A stretch of 6,883 nt of DNA from an uncultured Oscillibacter sp. (GTDB lineage: Bacteria; Bacillota; Clostridia; Oscillospirales; Oscillospiraceae), in NCBI GenBank assembly GCA_900770295.1, contig CAAGJQ010000015.1, positions 1-6,883 on the forward strand, written 5' to 3'. Below are positions 1 through 5,031 of the stretch, piece by piece. Numbering within the stretch: position 1 is the first letter of the stretch; each line of letters opens with the position of its first letter. The position numbers and the translations under genes were made by a program. The notes under the pieces are model-generated. The model was not told where the DNA came from. It searched no databases and saw only the letters and a program-made list of their open reading frames with translations.

Positions 1-1634
1 CCGCCCACAACGGCGTTGATAAACTCGTAGCCCTTGCCGGACTCGTTGGGCTCCAGCTTGATCTTGACGTGACCGTACTGGCCGGAACCGCCGCTCTGGC
101 GCTTGTACTTGGTCTCCTGATCCACAGCCTTCTTGATGGTCTCCTTGTAGGCGACCTGGGGAGCGCCGACATTGGCTTCCACCTTGAACTCGCGCAGCAG
201 GCGGTCCACGATGATCTCCAGGTGCAACTCGCCCATGCCGGCGATGATGGTCTGACCAGTCTCCTCGTCGGTGTAGGTCTTGAAGGTGGGGTCCTCCTCG
301 GCCAGCTTGATCAGGCCCATGGTCATCTTCTCCTGACCGGCCTTGGTCTTGGGCTCGATAGCCACGCGGATAACGGGCTCGGGGAACTCCATGGACTCCA
401 GAATGATGGGGTGCTTTTCATCGCACAGGGTATCGCCGGTGGTGGTGTTCTTCAGACCGACAGCGGCTTCGATATCGCCGGCGTAGACCTCTTCGATATC
501 CTCCCGGTGGTTGGCGTGCATCTGCAGGATGCGGCCCATGCGCTCCTTCTGGTTCTTCACGCTGTTGAGCACGGTGGAACCGGTGGTCAGGTGACCGGAG
601 TACACACGGAAGAAGCTCAGACGGCCCACATAGGGGTCGGTCATGATCTTGAACGCCAGAGCGGAGAAGGGAGCGTTATCGTCAGAAGGACGCTCTTCCT
701 CTTCGTCGGTCTTGGGATTCACACCCTTGATGGGGGGGATATCCAGAGGAGAGGGCATATAGTCAACGATGGCATCCAGCATCTTCTGCACGCCCTTGTT
801 CTTATAAGAGGTGCCGCAGACGACAGGGACCATCTCGTTGGCGATGGTAGCCTTGCGGATGGCGGCCCGGATCTTCTCCTGAGGAACTTCCTCGCCGCCC
901 AGATACATCTCCATGATCTCATCGTCGAACATGGAGACGGCGTCCATCAGCTTCTCGTGGTATTCGTTGGCCAGATCCACCATGTCCTCGGGGATGGGCT
1001 CCACGCGCATATCGTTGCCCAGATCGTCATAATAGATGTCAGCATCCATTTCGATCAGGTCAATGATGCCTTTGAAGCTGTCCTCGCTGCCGATGGGCAG
1101 CTGGATGGGCACAGCGTTGCACTTCAGACGATCGTCGATCATCCGCAGAACGTTGTAGAAGTCCGCGCCCATGATATCCATCTTGTTGACGTAAATCATG
1201 CGGGGGACATGATAGTTATCGGCCTGACGCCACACCGTCTCGGACTGGGGCTCCACGCCGCCCTTGGCGCACAGAACGGTCACGGAACCGTCCAGCACAC
1301 GCAGGGAACGCTGAACCTCAACAGTGAAGTCCACGTGACCCGGGGTGTCGATGATGTTGATGCGGGTCTTGGGGAACTTGCGGCCCTTGCCCTCGGGGAA
1401 GAACTTTGCAGAGCCCTCCCAATAGCAAGTGGTAGCGGCAGAAGTGATCGTGATGCCACGCTCCTGCTCCTGGGCCATCCAGTCCATGGTGGCAGTACCA
1501 TCATGGGTCTCACCGATCTTATAGTTCACGCCAGTGTAGTACAGAATACGCTCGGTAGTCGTCGTCTTACCAGCATCGATGTGAGCCATAATGCCGATAT
1601 TTCTGGTATTTTCAAGAGGTGTTTTTCTCGGCAT
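1..1634 (-). CDS. fusA: Translation elongation factor G (5' part, cut by window edge)
   Basis: Elongation factor G is the ribosomal GTPase that drives translocation of tRNA and mRNA in the cytoplasm. The window holds the first 544 codons of about 690; the 3' end lies beyond base 1. Seen in the translation: P-loop AHIDAGKT (residues 17-24), switch I RGITI (59-63), G3 DTPGH (96-100, with the catalytic histidine), and the G4 motif NKMD (150-153). Domain IV begins to show at about residue 514 (SGGSGQYGHV). The ATG at 1634 is preceded by AGGAG at 7-bp spacing, and the gap from the rpsG stop is only 15 nt, so the two genes are co-transcribed and probably translationally coupled. It is the last visible gene of the str operon. 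No frameshift or odd residue was noticed. A 696-residue open frame on the opposite strand (69-2159) is only its shadow. Confidence 0.98.
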   Translation of the reverse strand, partial: MPRKTPLENTRNIGIMAHIDAGKTTTTERILYYTGVNYKIGETHDGTATMDWMAQEQERGITITSAATTCYWEGSAKFFPEGKGRKFPKTRINIIDTPGHVDFTVEVQRSLRVLDGSVTVLCAKGGVEPQSETVWRQADNYHVPRMIYVNKMDIMGADFYNVLRMIDDRLKCNAVPIQLPIGSEDSFKGIIDLIEMDADIYYDDLGNDMRVEPIPEDMVDLANEYHEKLMDAVSMFDDEIMEMYLGGEEVPQEKIRAAIRKATIANEMVPVVCGTSYKNKGVQKMLDAIVDYMPSPLDIPPIKGVNPKTDEEEERPSDDNAPFSALAFKIMTDPYVGRLSFFRVYSGHLTTGSTVLNSVKNQKERMGRILQMHANHREDIEEVYAGDIEAAVGLKNTTTGDTLCDEKHPIILESMEFPEPVIRVAIEPKTKAGQEKMTMGLIKLAEEDPTFKTYTDEETGQTIIAGMGELHLEIIVDRLLREFKVEANVGAPQVAYKETIKKAVDQETKYKRQSGGSGQYGHVKIKLEPNESGKGYEFINAVVG

Positions 1635-1649
1635 ACTGTTTCTCCTAAC

Positions 1650-2120
1650 TTACCAGCGGAAGTGTGCGAAAGCTTTGTTGGCCTCGGCAGCCTTATGCAC
1701 TTCCTCGCGCTTCTTCACGGCAGCGCCGGTGTTGTTGGCGGCGTCCATGATCTCGCCGGCCAGACGCTCGGCCATGGTGCGCTCGCTGCGGGCACGGGAG
1801 TAAGCGGTCAGCCAGCGCAGACCCAGGGTCTGACGGCGGGCGGGACGGACTTCCATGGGGACCTGATAGTTGGCGCCGCCGACACGGCGGGCCTTGACCT
1901 CCAGGCTGGGCATGATGTTTTCCATAGCCTGGGTAAACACTTCAACGGGGTCCTTGTCGGTCTTCTCCTTGATCTGGTCGAAGGCCGCGTAGACCACCTT
2001 CTGCGCCACACCCTTCTTGCCGTCCAGCATGACGCTGTTGACCAGCTTGGTCACGAGAACGGAGCCGTATACGGGATCGGGCAGAACTTCTCTCTTGGGA
2101 ACATTACCTCTTCTGGGCAC
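1650..2120 (-). CDS. rpsG: 30S ribosomal protein S7
   Basis: S7 binds the 3' major domain of 16S rRNA, starts assembly of the 30S head and lines the E-site exit; in many bacteria it also represses its own operon. The product is 156 residues, the usual S7 length, with the typical start PRRGNVPKRE and the conserved core GGANYQVPMEVRPARRQ followed by LGLRWL. A start at GTG 2120 is chosen because AAGGAGGG lies just upstream at good spacing and because it gives the family N terminus. The in-frame ATG at 2138 would add six residues and place the ribosome binding site inside the coding sequence. The gene sits between rpsL (148-nt gap) and fusA (15-nt gap), as expected for the str operon. Confidence 0.98.
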   Translation of the reverse strand: MPRRGNVPKREVLPDPVYGSVLVTKLVNSVMLDGKKGVAQKVVYAAFDQIKEKTDKDPVEVFTQAMENIMPSLEVKARRVGGANYQVPMEVRPARRQTLGLRWLTAYSRARSERTMAERLAGEIMDAANNTGAAVKKREEVHKAAEANKAFAHFRW

Positions 2121-2145
2121 TATGCTTCCCTCCTTCATAATAATT

Positions 2146-2159
2146 CTATGATCTCATAG
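2146..2159. promoter_or_regulatory. Palindrome CTATGA-TC-TCATAG in the rpsL-rpsG gap
   Basis: A perfect 6-bp inverted repeat with a 2-bp spacer lies about 26 nt upstream of the rpsG start, inside the 148-nt rpsL-rpsG gap (2121-2268). It is not a terminator, because it has no G+C-rich stem or T run. It could be part of the S7 autoregulatory leader, a weak operator, or chance. The rest of the gap is A+T-rich on the minus strand and holds no gene. Confidence 0.25.
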
Positions 2160-2268
2160 GTACTCAAAAGGCGATATTTCAGCCTTCCGTAGAATGCCTG
2201 CCGAAGCGGTAACATGTTCGCACATATATATAAACCTATTCGGCAAAGCTTTCAGAATGTCGCAGATC

Positions 2269-2685
2269 TTACTTCTGCTTGGGACGCTTGGCACCGTACT
2301 TGGAACGGCTCTGCATACGGCCATTGACGCCCTGGGTATCCAGAGTACCGCGGATGATGTGGTAACGGACGCCGGGGAGGTCCTTGACACGGCCGCCGCG
2401 GATCATGACAACGGAGTGCTCCTGCAGGGAGTGACCCACGCCGGGGATATAGGCGGTGACCTCATAGCCGTTGGTCAGACGCACACGGGCGATCTTACGC
2501 AGAGCGGAGTTGGGCTTCTTGGGGGTCGCGGTTCTCACGGCGGTGCAGACGCCTCTCTTCTGGGGAGAAGGCAGATCGGTGGTCTTGGTCTTCAGGGTGT
2601 TCAGACCGAACTGCAGAGCGGGAGAAGTGGACTTGTAGGTAGCCTGTTCTCTTCCTTTACGGACCAGCTGGTTAAAAGTAGGCAT
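2269..2685 (-). CDS. rpsL: 30S ribosomal protein S12
   Basis: S12 sits at the decoding centre of the 30S subunit and affects accuracy and streptomycin binding. The 138 residues match the longer Gram-positive form, with an extra stretch near residues 20-35 relative to E. coli. Conserved blocks: PQKRGVC (41-47), TPKKPNSALRK (54-64), and EHSVVMIRGGRVKDLPGVRY (89-108). The lysines where streptomycin resistance changes arise in Firmicutes (K56 and K101) are both wild type, so the sequence predicts a streptomycin-sensitive ribosome at this locus. D102 is the aspartate that is methylthiolated in E. coli S12. The ATG at 2685 has AAAGGAGA just upstream. It follows ybxF after a 97-nt gap that contains two hairpins. 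Confidence 0.98.
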   Translation of the reverse strand: MPTFNQLVRKGREQATYKSTSPALQFGLNTLKTKTTDLPSPQKRGVCTAVRTATPKKPNSALRKIARVRLTNGYEVTAYIPGVGHSLQEHSVVMIRGGRVKDLPGVRYHIIRGTLDTQGVNGRMQSRSKYGAKRPKQK

Positions 2686-2717
2686 TGAATTTCTCCTTTC
2701 TTACATATTTCTGGCAG

Positions 2718-2770
2718 CCGCTTTTTGCGGACAGCCTTTATTTTTAACGGAATGCCGGTGGGCTATTCCG
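2718..2770 (-). promoter_or_regulatory. Paired hairpins in the ybxF-rpsL gap
   Basis: Two stem-loops fill most of the 97-nt gap. The first on the minus strand (2748-2770) has a nine-pair stem with one bulge, CGGAAT(A)GCC against GGCATTCCG with a 4-nt loop, and A/T runs on both sides could extend it. The second (2718-2730) is CCGC-AAAAA-GCGG as read on the minus strand. Neither is followed by a clear T run, so they look more like mRNA processing, stability or attenuation structures than a full terminator. Possible role: setting the rpsL level relative to ybxF. That is inference. Confidence 0.45.
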
Positions 2771-2782
2771 AAAAAAACGAAA

Positions 2783-3025
2783 TCATTGCAGGATAACCAC
2801 CACAGACGCTCCCACCGTAATGCGGCAGGCCTGACCCAACTGGGCCATGGTGTGGTCGGTCTCCACGGGGATGCCGGCTGCCTCGCAGCTGGCGGCCACC
2901 GGATCAGTGATGGCGGGGTCGGCGTCACAGGCGAGATACACCCGCCGCGCCCGGCCCTCCCGGATCGCTTTGCGGGACTGCTTCACGCCGATGACCTTCT
3001 CTTGAGAAGCGAGTTCCGTGAGCAC
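2783..3025 (-). CDS. ybxF: L7Ae-family kink-turn RNA-binding protein (YbxF-like)
   Basis: An 80-residue protein of the L7Ae/L30e/S12e/Gadd45 fold, which binds kink-turn RNA. In Bacillus subtilis the counterpart YbxF lies at this same place before rpsL and binds k-turns and ribosomes; its cellular role is not settled. Seen here: the early VIGVKQSRKAIREGRA segment with its lysines and the conserved turn, the strand RRVYLACDADP (27-37), then the C-terminal half with GIPVETDHTMAQLGQACRI and a hydrophobic strand. The GTG at 3025 is taken as the start because AGGAGG stands 7 nt upstream. An in-frame ATG at 3055 lies upstream of that site and would give a non-family extension. It is the first gene of the str operon, about 55 nt from the predicted transcription start. 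Confidence 0.93.
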   Translation of the reverse strand: MLTELASQEKVIGVKQSRKAIREGRARRVYLACDADPAITDPVAASCEAAGIPVETDHTMAQLGQACRITVGASVVVILQ

Positions 3026-3085
3026 GGGAATTCCTCCTGATGAAACGCATGGCAAAATTCGCAGAATCTATCCGCGCAAGTTGGA

Positions 3086-3114
3086 ATTATAGCATGAGAG
3101 ACGTCAATCGTCAA
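3086..3114 (-). promoter_or_regulatory. Sigma-A promoter of the str operon
   Basis: On the minus strand TTGACG (3109-3114) and a perfect TATAAT (3086-3091) are separated by exactly 17 bp. Transcription would begin near 3079, leaving a leader of about 54 nt before ybxF. Two more TTGAC copies lie next to the -35: TTGACG at about 3102-3107, and TTGACA at 3122-3127. This is the only strong promoter seen for ybxF-rpsL-rpsG-fusA. It separates the operon from rpoC and from the disrupted lipoprotein gene, so the insertion upstream should not silence the ribosomal genes. Confidence 0.85.
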
Positions 3115-3330
3115 GTATTTCTGTCAAATGGATTTTTATTTTTTCTCTTTTACAAATATTGGAGGTTTTATTCGGTGTTTTTTCATTTTTTGATGCATTT
3201 ATCCATTCCACGATCCGGGAGCCGGCCGGATCGCGCCACAGCGGGAGCTGCGTCGAAAGTTTTCTCTCCAGCGAAAACTTTTTCTCTCCGCTGTCCGTCT
3301 GTTAAACAGAACACTGAAAAGGAGGACTTT
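3115..3330 (+). promoter_or_regulatory. Leader region of the lipoprotein gene, with two inverted repeats
   Basis: This intergenic stretch serves the divergent lipoprotein gene. It is A+T-rich from 3118 to 3205, where a plus-strand promoter must lie, but no convincing -35/-10 pair was found. Two inverted repeats follow. CGATCCGG/CCGGATCG (3211-3218 and 3226-3233) is a perfect 8-bp pair with a 7-nt spacer. AAAGTTTTC/GAAAACTTT (3256-3264 and 3273-3281) is a perfect 9-bp stem with an 8-nt loop running into TT. The second also contains a direct repeat of TTTTCTCTCC (3260 and 3280). These could be an operator or attenuator; no known regulator site is recognised. The ribosome binding site AAAAGGAGG lies at 3318-3326. 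Confidence 0.5.
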
Positions 3331-3606
3331 ATGATGAAACATTTCGCCCCTCTGGCCGCCCTGCTGGCTCTTCTTCTGGTACTGACCGCCTGCGGTGCCG
3401 CTGATTCCCAGTCCCCGGAGGACGCCGCCCCCGCCAAGGAGTCCACCGCCACATTGGAAGAGCTCTGCGGCTCCGACTATCAAAGCTATATCATCGAGAC
3501 CATCACCATGCAGATGGGGAACCGTATGGACAAGACCCCCGACGTGGTATACTTCCCCATTGCGGACAACCTTCATACTACATCTTGTGTTTTCTTCCGC
3601 GAGTGA
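3331..3606 (+). pseudogene. Small lipoprotein gene, 5' fragment (interrupted by insertion)
   Basis: This is the N-terminal part of a secreted lipoprotein. The ATG at 3331 follows AAAAGGAGG at good spacing. The product has a lysine at position 3, a hydrophobic run (residues 5-18) and the lipobox LTAC, with the lipidated cysteine at residue 21, so it should be exported and anchored outside the membrane. A Ser/Ala/Pro/Glu-rich linker follows. Native sequence ends at residue 80 (base 3570). Eleven residues encoded by the insert (LHTTSCVFFRE) then lead to a TGA at 3604-3606, giving a 91-residue truncated product. Codon 80 joined to base 5109 restores a 127-residue frame without a gap. No family is named with confidence for the intact protein. 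The gene is convergent with rpoC and divergent from the str operon. Confidence 0.85.
3506..3570 (+). repeat. 65-bp direct repeat, copy 1 (left flank of insertion)
   Basis: It is identical base for base to 5044-5108; it begins CCATGCAGATGG and ends GCGGACAAC. The bases just outside differ at both ends (A versus G before, C versus G after), so the limits are sharp. The repeat codes for lipoprotein residues 60-80, in frame in both copies. It is far longer than the usual 2-14 bp target duplication of insertion sequences. Confidence 0.97.
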
Positions 3607-3721
3607 GTGCCAGATATAGAAGCAGGGGCTATCAGGCGGGGGCGGGGGAGGGAGACCCCCCGCCCCCGGTGGGTCCCCGCGCCGACCGGCCCCCGACACG
3701 CTGACCGAGGGCGCCCACCGA

Positions 3722-3751
3722 GGGGGGAGGCCAGGGGCCAAGGGGGAGGGG
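3722..3751 (+). other. Candidate G-quadruplex motif
   Basis: Four runs of at least four guanines (3722-3727, 3734-3737, 3742-3746, 3748-3751) are separated by loops of 6, 4 and 1 nt. This meets the usual four-run G4 pattern on the plus strand. The last run also pairs with CCCC at 3775-3778 in an alternative hairpin, so the two folds would compete. Confidence 0.45.
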
Positions 3752-3971
3752 CCCCGGCCCCGAAGCCGGGGGGACCCCAGGCGGCTACCGACAACCACGC
3801 GCCCGACCGCAACCAGGCGCGGGGCGGAGGCGCGCAACCGGCGCCCCCATCGGGGGCGGCGATTGCAAATGCGCCGGAGTACCGCTGAAGTTTGGACGCG
3901 GCCACGCGGCCAAACAACCGTGACGGGTGCCCCCGGCGCCGCGCGGCGGGGGCGGGACCCGGCGCGGCCAC

Positions 3972-4102
3972 GGCGGAGCCGGGGCGGAGCCAGCCGCCGC
4001 AGGCGGGGGCGGAGCGCGGCGGAGCCGTAGGGGGCCGGAGGGAGGCCAGCCGCCGCAGGCGGGGGCCGAGCGCGGCCCCCGTGGCGGAGCCGGGGCGGAG
4101 CC
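3972..4102 (+). repeat. Two interleaved G+C-rich repeat families
   Basis: Repeat A, GGCGGAGCCGGGGCGGAGCC, occurs perfectly at 3972-3991 and 4083-4102, with a 10-base partial copy at 4018-4027. Repeat B is 32 bases, at 3989-4020 and 4045-4076, with a single mismatch (G at 4011, C at 4067) and a 56-bp period. Repeat B contains the small hairpin CCGCC-GCA-GGCGG. A very similar hairpin, GCCGCC-CGCA-GGCGGC, recurs in the HNH leader at 4894-4909. The pattern looks like local duplication of a hairpin module. Confidence 0.85.
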
Positions 4103-4111
4103 GTTGTTGCA

Positions 4112-4372
4112 TCAATTCCCCTGGAACGTCTCCCACGCCGCCATCCAGCACCGGAGCAGGTAGCTTATCAGGGTGTACCGCGTCACCCTGGCCTCCCGAC
4201 AGCACCGCCGGAGCCGTTCATCCTGGGCATTGTTGAACCGCGTACACTCTGTGTGCATGTTGTCCGCATCGTACTCGTTCTGTCCGGCCCACCGCCGCCG
4301 CGCGGCCGGTCCATCCCTTCCCGCTTCTGACGCTACCTTTAGCGCCCTCTCCATCCATGCCATATTTTCCAC
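4112..4372 (-). CDS. Small hypothetical protein, possible ribbon-helix-helix DNA binder
   Basis: An 86-residue frame starting at GTG 4372 (an ATG at 4363 is the alternative) and ending at TGA 4112. The start signal is modest: GAGGGG about 12 nt upstream. It is not recognised as a known family. Residues 40-80 read like a ribbon-helix-helix unit: a short polar strand region (TECTRFNN), helix DERLRRCCREA, a turn at RVTR, then helix YTLISYLLRCW. The N-terminal half is charged. If real, it could be a repressor of the element or an accessory DNA binder. It lies 128 nt downstream of the HNH stop, and a LexA-like box sits 26 nt before its start. An internal inverted repeat (4169-4175 with 4184-4190) and the G+C-rich surroundings leave room for a chance frame. 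Confidence 0.5.
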   Translation of the reverse strand: MENMAWMERALKVASEAGRDGPAARRRWAGQNEYDADNMHTECTRFNNAQDERLRRCCREARVTRYTLISYLLRCWMAAWETFQGN

Positions 4373-4397
4373 TTTTCCACACTTCCCCTCATATAAT

Positions 4398-4411
4398 CGA
4401 ACAAACGTTCT
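4398..4411. promoter_or_regulatory. LexA (SOS) box-like site
   Basis: CGAACAAACGTTCT matches the Gram-positive LexA/DinR consensus CGAACRNRYGTTYC at 13 of 14 positions; only the last base differs. The core GAAC-N4-GTTC is intact. It stands in the one A+T-rich island of the insert, next to TATAAT on the plus strand (4392-4397) and 26 nt upstream of the small minus-strand gene. SOS control of genes in the element is plausible but unproven; by my estimate, a site this good has roughly a one-in-ten chance of appearing somewhere in this window. Confidence 0.45.
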
Positions 4412-4430
4412 GGTAGTTGCACTGTAGACT

Positions 4431-4478
4431 TAACAAGTTTCTTGTTAATCGCGGGCGTTTTCCACAAAACCCGCGATT
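4431..4478. other. Two adjacent perfect hairpins downstream of the HNH gene
   Basis: TAACAAG-TTT-CTTGTTA (4431-4447) directly abuts a second stem, AATCGCGGG (4447-4455) with CCCGCGATT (4470-4478). The second stem is 9 bp and its loop contains TTTT/AAAA, which can add 4 more pairs. Read on the minus strand, the larger stem comes about 23 nt after the HNH stop, but no T run follows it, so it is at best an atypical terminator. The pair could also be a recombination or protein-binding site of the element. Confidence 0.55.
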
Positions 4479-4489
4479 TGCCATGGTGA

Positions 4490-4515
4490 GAGAGGGGGGC
4501 TTAACCCCCCGTCTC
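4490..4515 (-). terminator. Strong hairpin overlapping the HNH stop codon
   Basis: GAGA-GGGGGG (4490-4499) pairs with CCCCCC-TCTC (4505-4515, with one bulged G at 4511) around the loop CTTAA, which holds the HNH stop codon. That is 10 pairs, mostly G-C. There is no T run after it on the minus strand, so termination is uncertain. It may instead protect the 3' end or affect translation termination. Confidence 0.4.
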
Positions 4516-4833
4516 CCGCTCGTACTTGGACTGCCCCACTTCCCACGGATACCAGGACCCCGCGTAGTAGTCCGCCAGGTACTCTACCGCCGCCTGCTTG
4601 AGTTCTTCCTGGTCCATCCAGTCCGGCATGTCCGGCCACCGCGTGCCGTGAATCGCGTTGTGGCACCACATGCACAGGGTGATCAGGTTCTCCGGCTCGT
4701 TGCTTCCGCCCTGGCTCCTGGGAATCACGTGATGGATTTGCAGGCCCCTGGGCGTATCACACAGGGCGCACCGGTAGTAGTCGCGGGCATACACGGCCCG
4801 CCTGGTTTCTTTGCTGACGTTTGCGCTTAACAT
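4501..4833 (-). CDS. HNH endonuclease
   Basis: A 110-residue protein of the HNH (beta-beta-alpha metal) nuclease family, expected to make metal-dependent cuts in DNA. Seen: C22-x2-C25 and C54-x2-C57, which should bind a structural zinc; the motif IHHVIPRSQGG with H34 and H35; N49; and H58 next to the last cysteine. Together these make a complete HNH signature. The C-terminal 45 residues are aromatic and acidic and may be a substrate-binding tail. The length fits the free-standing enzymes of phages and mobile elements. No RuvC, reverse transcriptase or McrA-type extension is present, so it is not IscB, Cas9 or a group II intron protein. The ATG at 4833 has AAAAGGAGGT at ideal spacing, but that site lies inside a long stem. 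It is the likely mobility enzyme of the insert; a host-defence or phage-packaging role is the alternative. Confidence 0.93.
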   Translation of the reverse strand: MLSANVSKETRRAVYARDYYRCALCDTPRGLQIHHVIPRSQGGSNEPENLITLCMWCHNAIHGTRWPDMPDWMDQEELKQAAVEYLADYYAGSWYPWEVGQSKYERETGG

Positions 4834-4998
4834 GGTGTTGACCTCCTTTTCATTGGTACGGCCTCACATTCACGGCTGTCAAGGACGCGGAGCGCCGCCC
4901 GCAGGCGGCAAGCCCTGGCGCCTATCCCCGTTGGCGCCTGGGCGCAGTCCTTTACTGCCGTGGTATTTTGCACCCACAATGAAAAGGAGGGCGACACC
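4834..4998 (-). promoter_or_regulatory. Folded leader that sequesters the HNH ribosome binding site
   Basis: Bases 4834-4855 and 4977-4998 are inverted repeats, 20 of 22 identical, differing by one G-U and one A-G. On the minus-strand RNA the 3' arm carries CAATGAAAAGGAGG, so the ribosome binding site of the HNH gene is fully paired and the ATG directly abuts the stem. Inside, 4871-4886 pairs with 4947-4962 (14 of 16 positions) and opens into two hairpins. One is 4894-4899 with 4904-4909, loop CGCA. The other is 4912-4922 with 4933-4943, ten pairs around a single T-T mismatch. This gives a three-way junction like that of a riboswitch or ribozyme. No known class was recognised. Translation of the nuclease is probably off by default. 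Confidence 0.75.
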
Positions 4999-5015
4999 TT
5001 CCCCCGGTAGACGTC

Positions 5016-5031
5016 TGCCCCGCAAGGGGCA
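5016..5031. other. Hairpin with GCAA tetraloop near the insert end
   Basis: TGCCCC-GCAA-GGGGCA is a perfect 6-bp stem closed by a GNRA-type tetraloop on the plus strand. It overlaps the 8-bp palindrome AGACGTCT (5010-5017) and lies 12 nt from the 65-bp repeat. Such a feature suits an RNA tertiary contact or an end-recognition hairpin. The opposite strand has a TTGC loop. Confidence 0.5.

Larger units (their letters stand above)
3607..4111. other. Extremely G+C-rich, hairpin-dense non-coding stretch
   Basis: About 500 bp without a credible gene: the open frames here are low-complexity Arg/Gly/Pro/Ala strings typical of G+C-rich non-coding DNA. It holds a series of strong stems. They include 3638-3648 with 3657-3667 (11 all-GC pairs), 3667-3673 with 3714-3720 (7 pairs), 3752-3758 with 3765-3771 (7 pairs, inside an outer GGGG/CCCC pairing), 3842-3848 with 3852-3858 (7 pairs, loop ATC), and 3890-3895 with 3910-3915 enclosing CGCG-GCCA-CGCG. 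The density and nesting suggest a large folded RNA or a folded single-strand DNA intermediate. I cannot say which strand would be transcribed, and no known RNA family was recognised. Confidence 0.7.

Noticed and set aside
69..2159. A 696-residue open frame on the plus strand
   Set aside because: It lies antisense to fusA and rpsG, whose protein matches are unmistakable. Its Leu/Gly/His/Val-rich translation is the typical shadow of G+C-rich coding DNA.
3199..3452. Minus-strand frames over the lipoprotein leader
   Set aside because: They oppose a clear signal peptide and ribosome binding site and have no recognisable domain.
3199..4236. Several 90-212-residue frames on both strands in the G+C-rich part of the insert
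   Set aside because: Low-complexity Arg/Gly/Pro/Ala strings without ribosome binding sites; such DNA has few stop codons by composition alone.
4417..4830. A 137-residue plus-strand frame
   Set aside because: It is antisense to the HNH gene, which has a full zinc/HNH signature and an ideal ribosome binding site.
4861..4962. tRNA or T-box-like fold in the HNH leader
   Set aside because: It has a three-way junction, but there is no tRNA cloverleaf, no T-loop sequence and no T-box specifier or antiterminator motif.
4501..4998. IscB/HEARO (omega RNA) system
   Set aside because: The layout is similar, but the protein is only 110 residues with an HNH motif and no RuvC domain, and I could not match the leader to the HEARO consensus. 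Kept only as an analogy.
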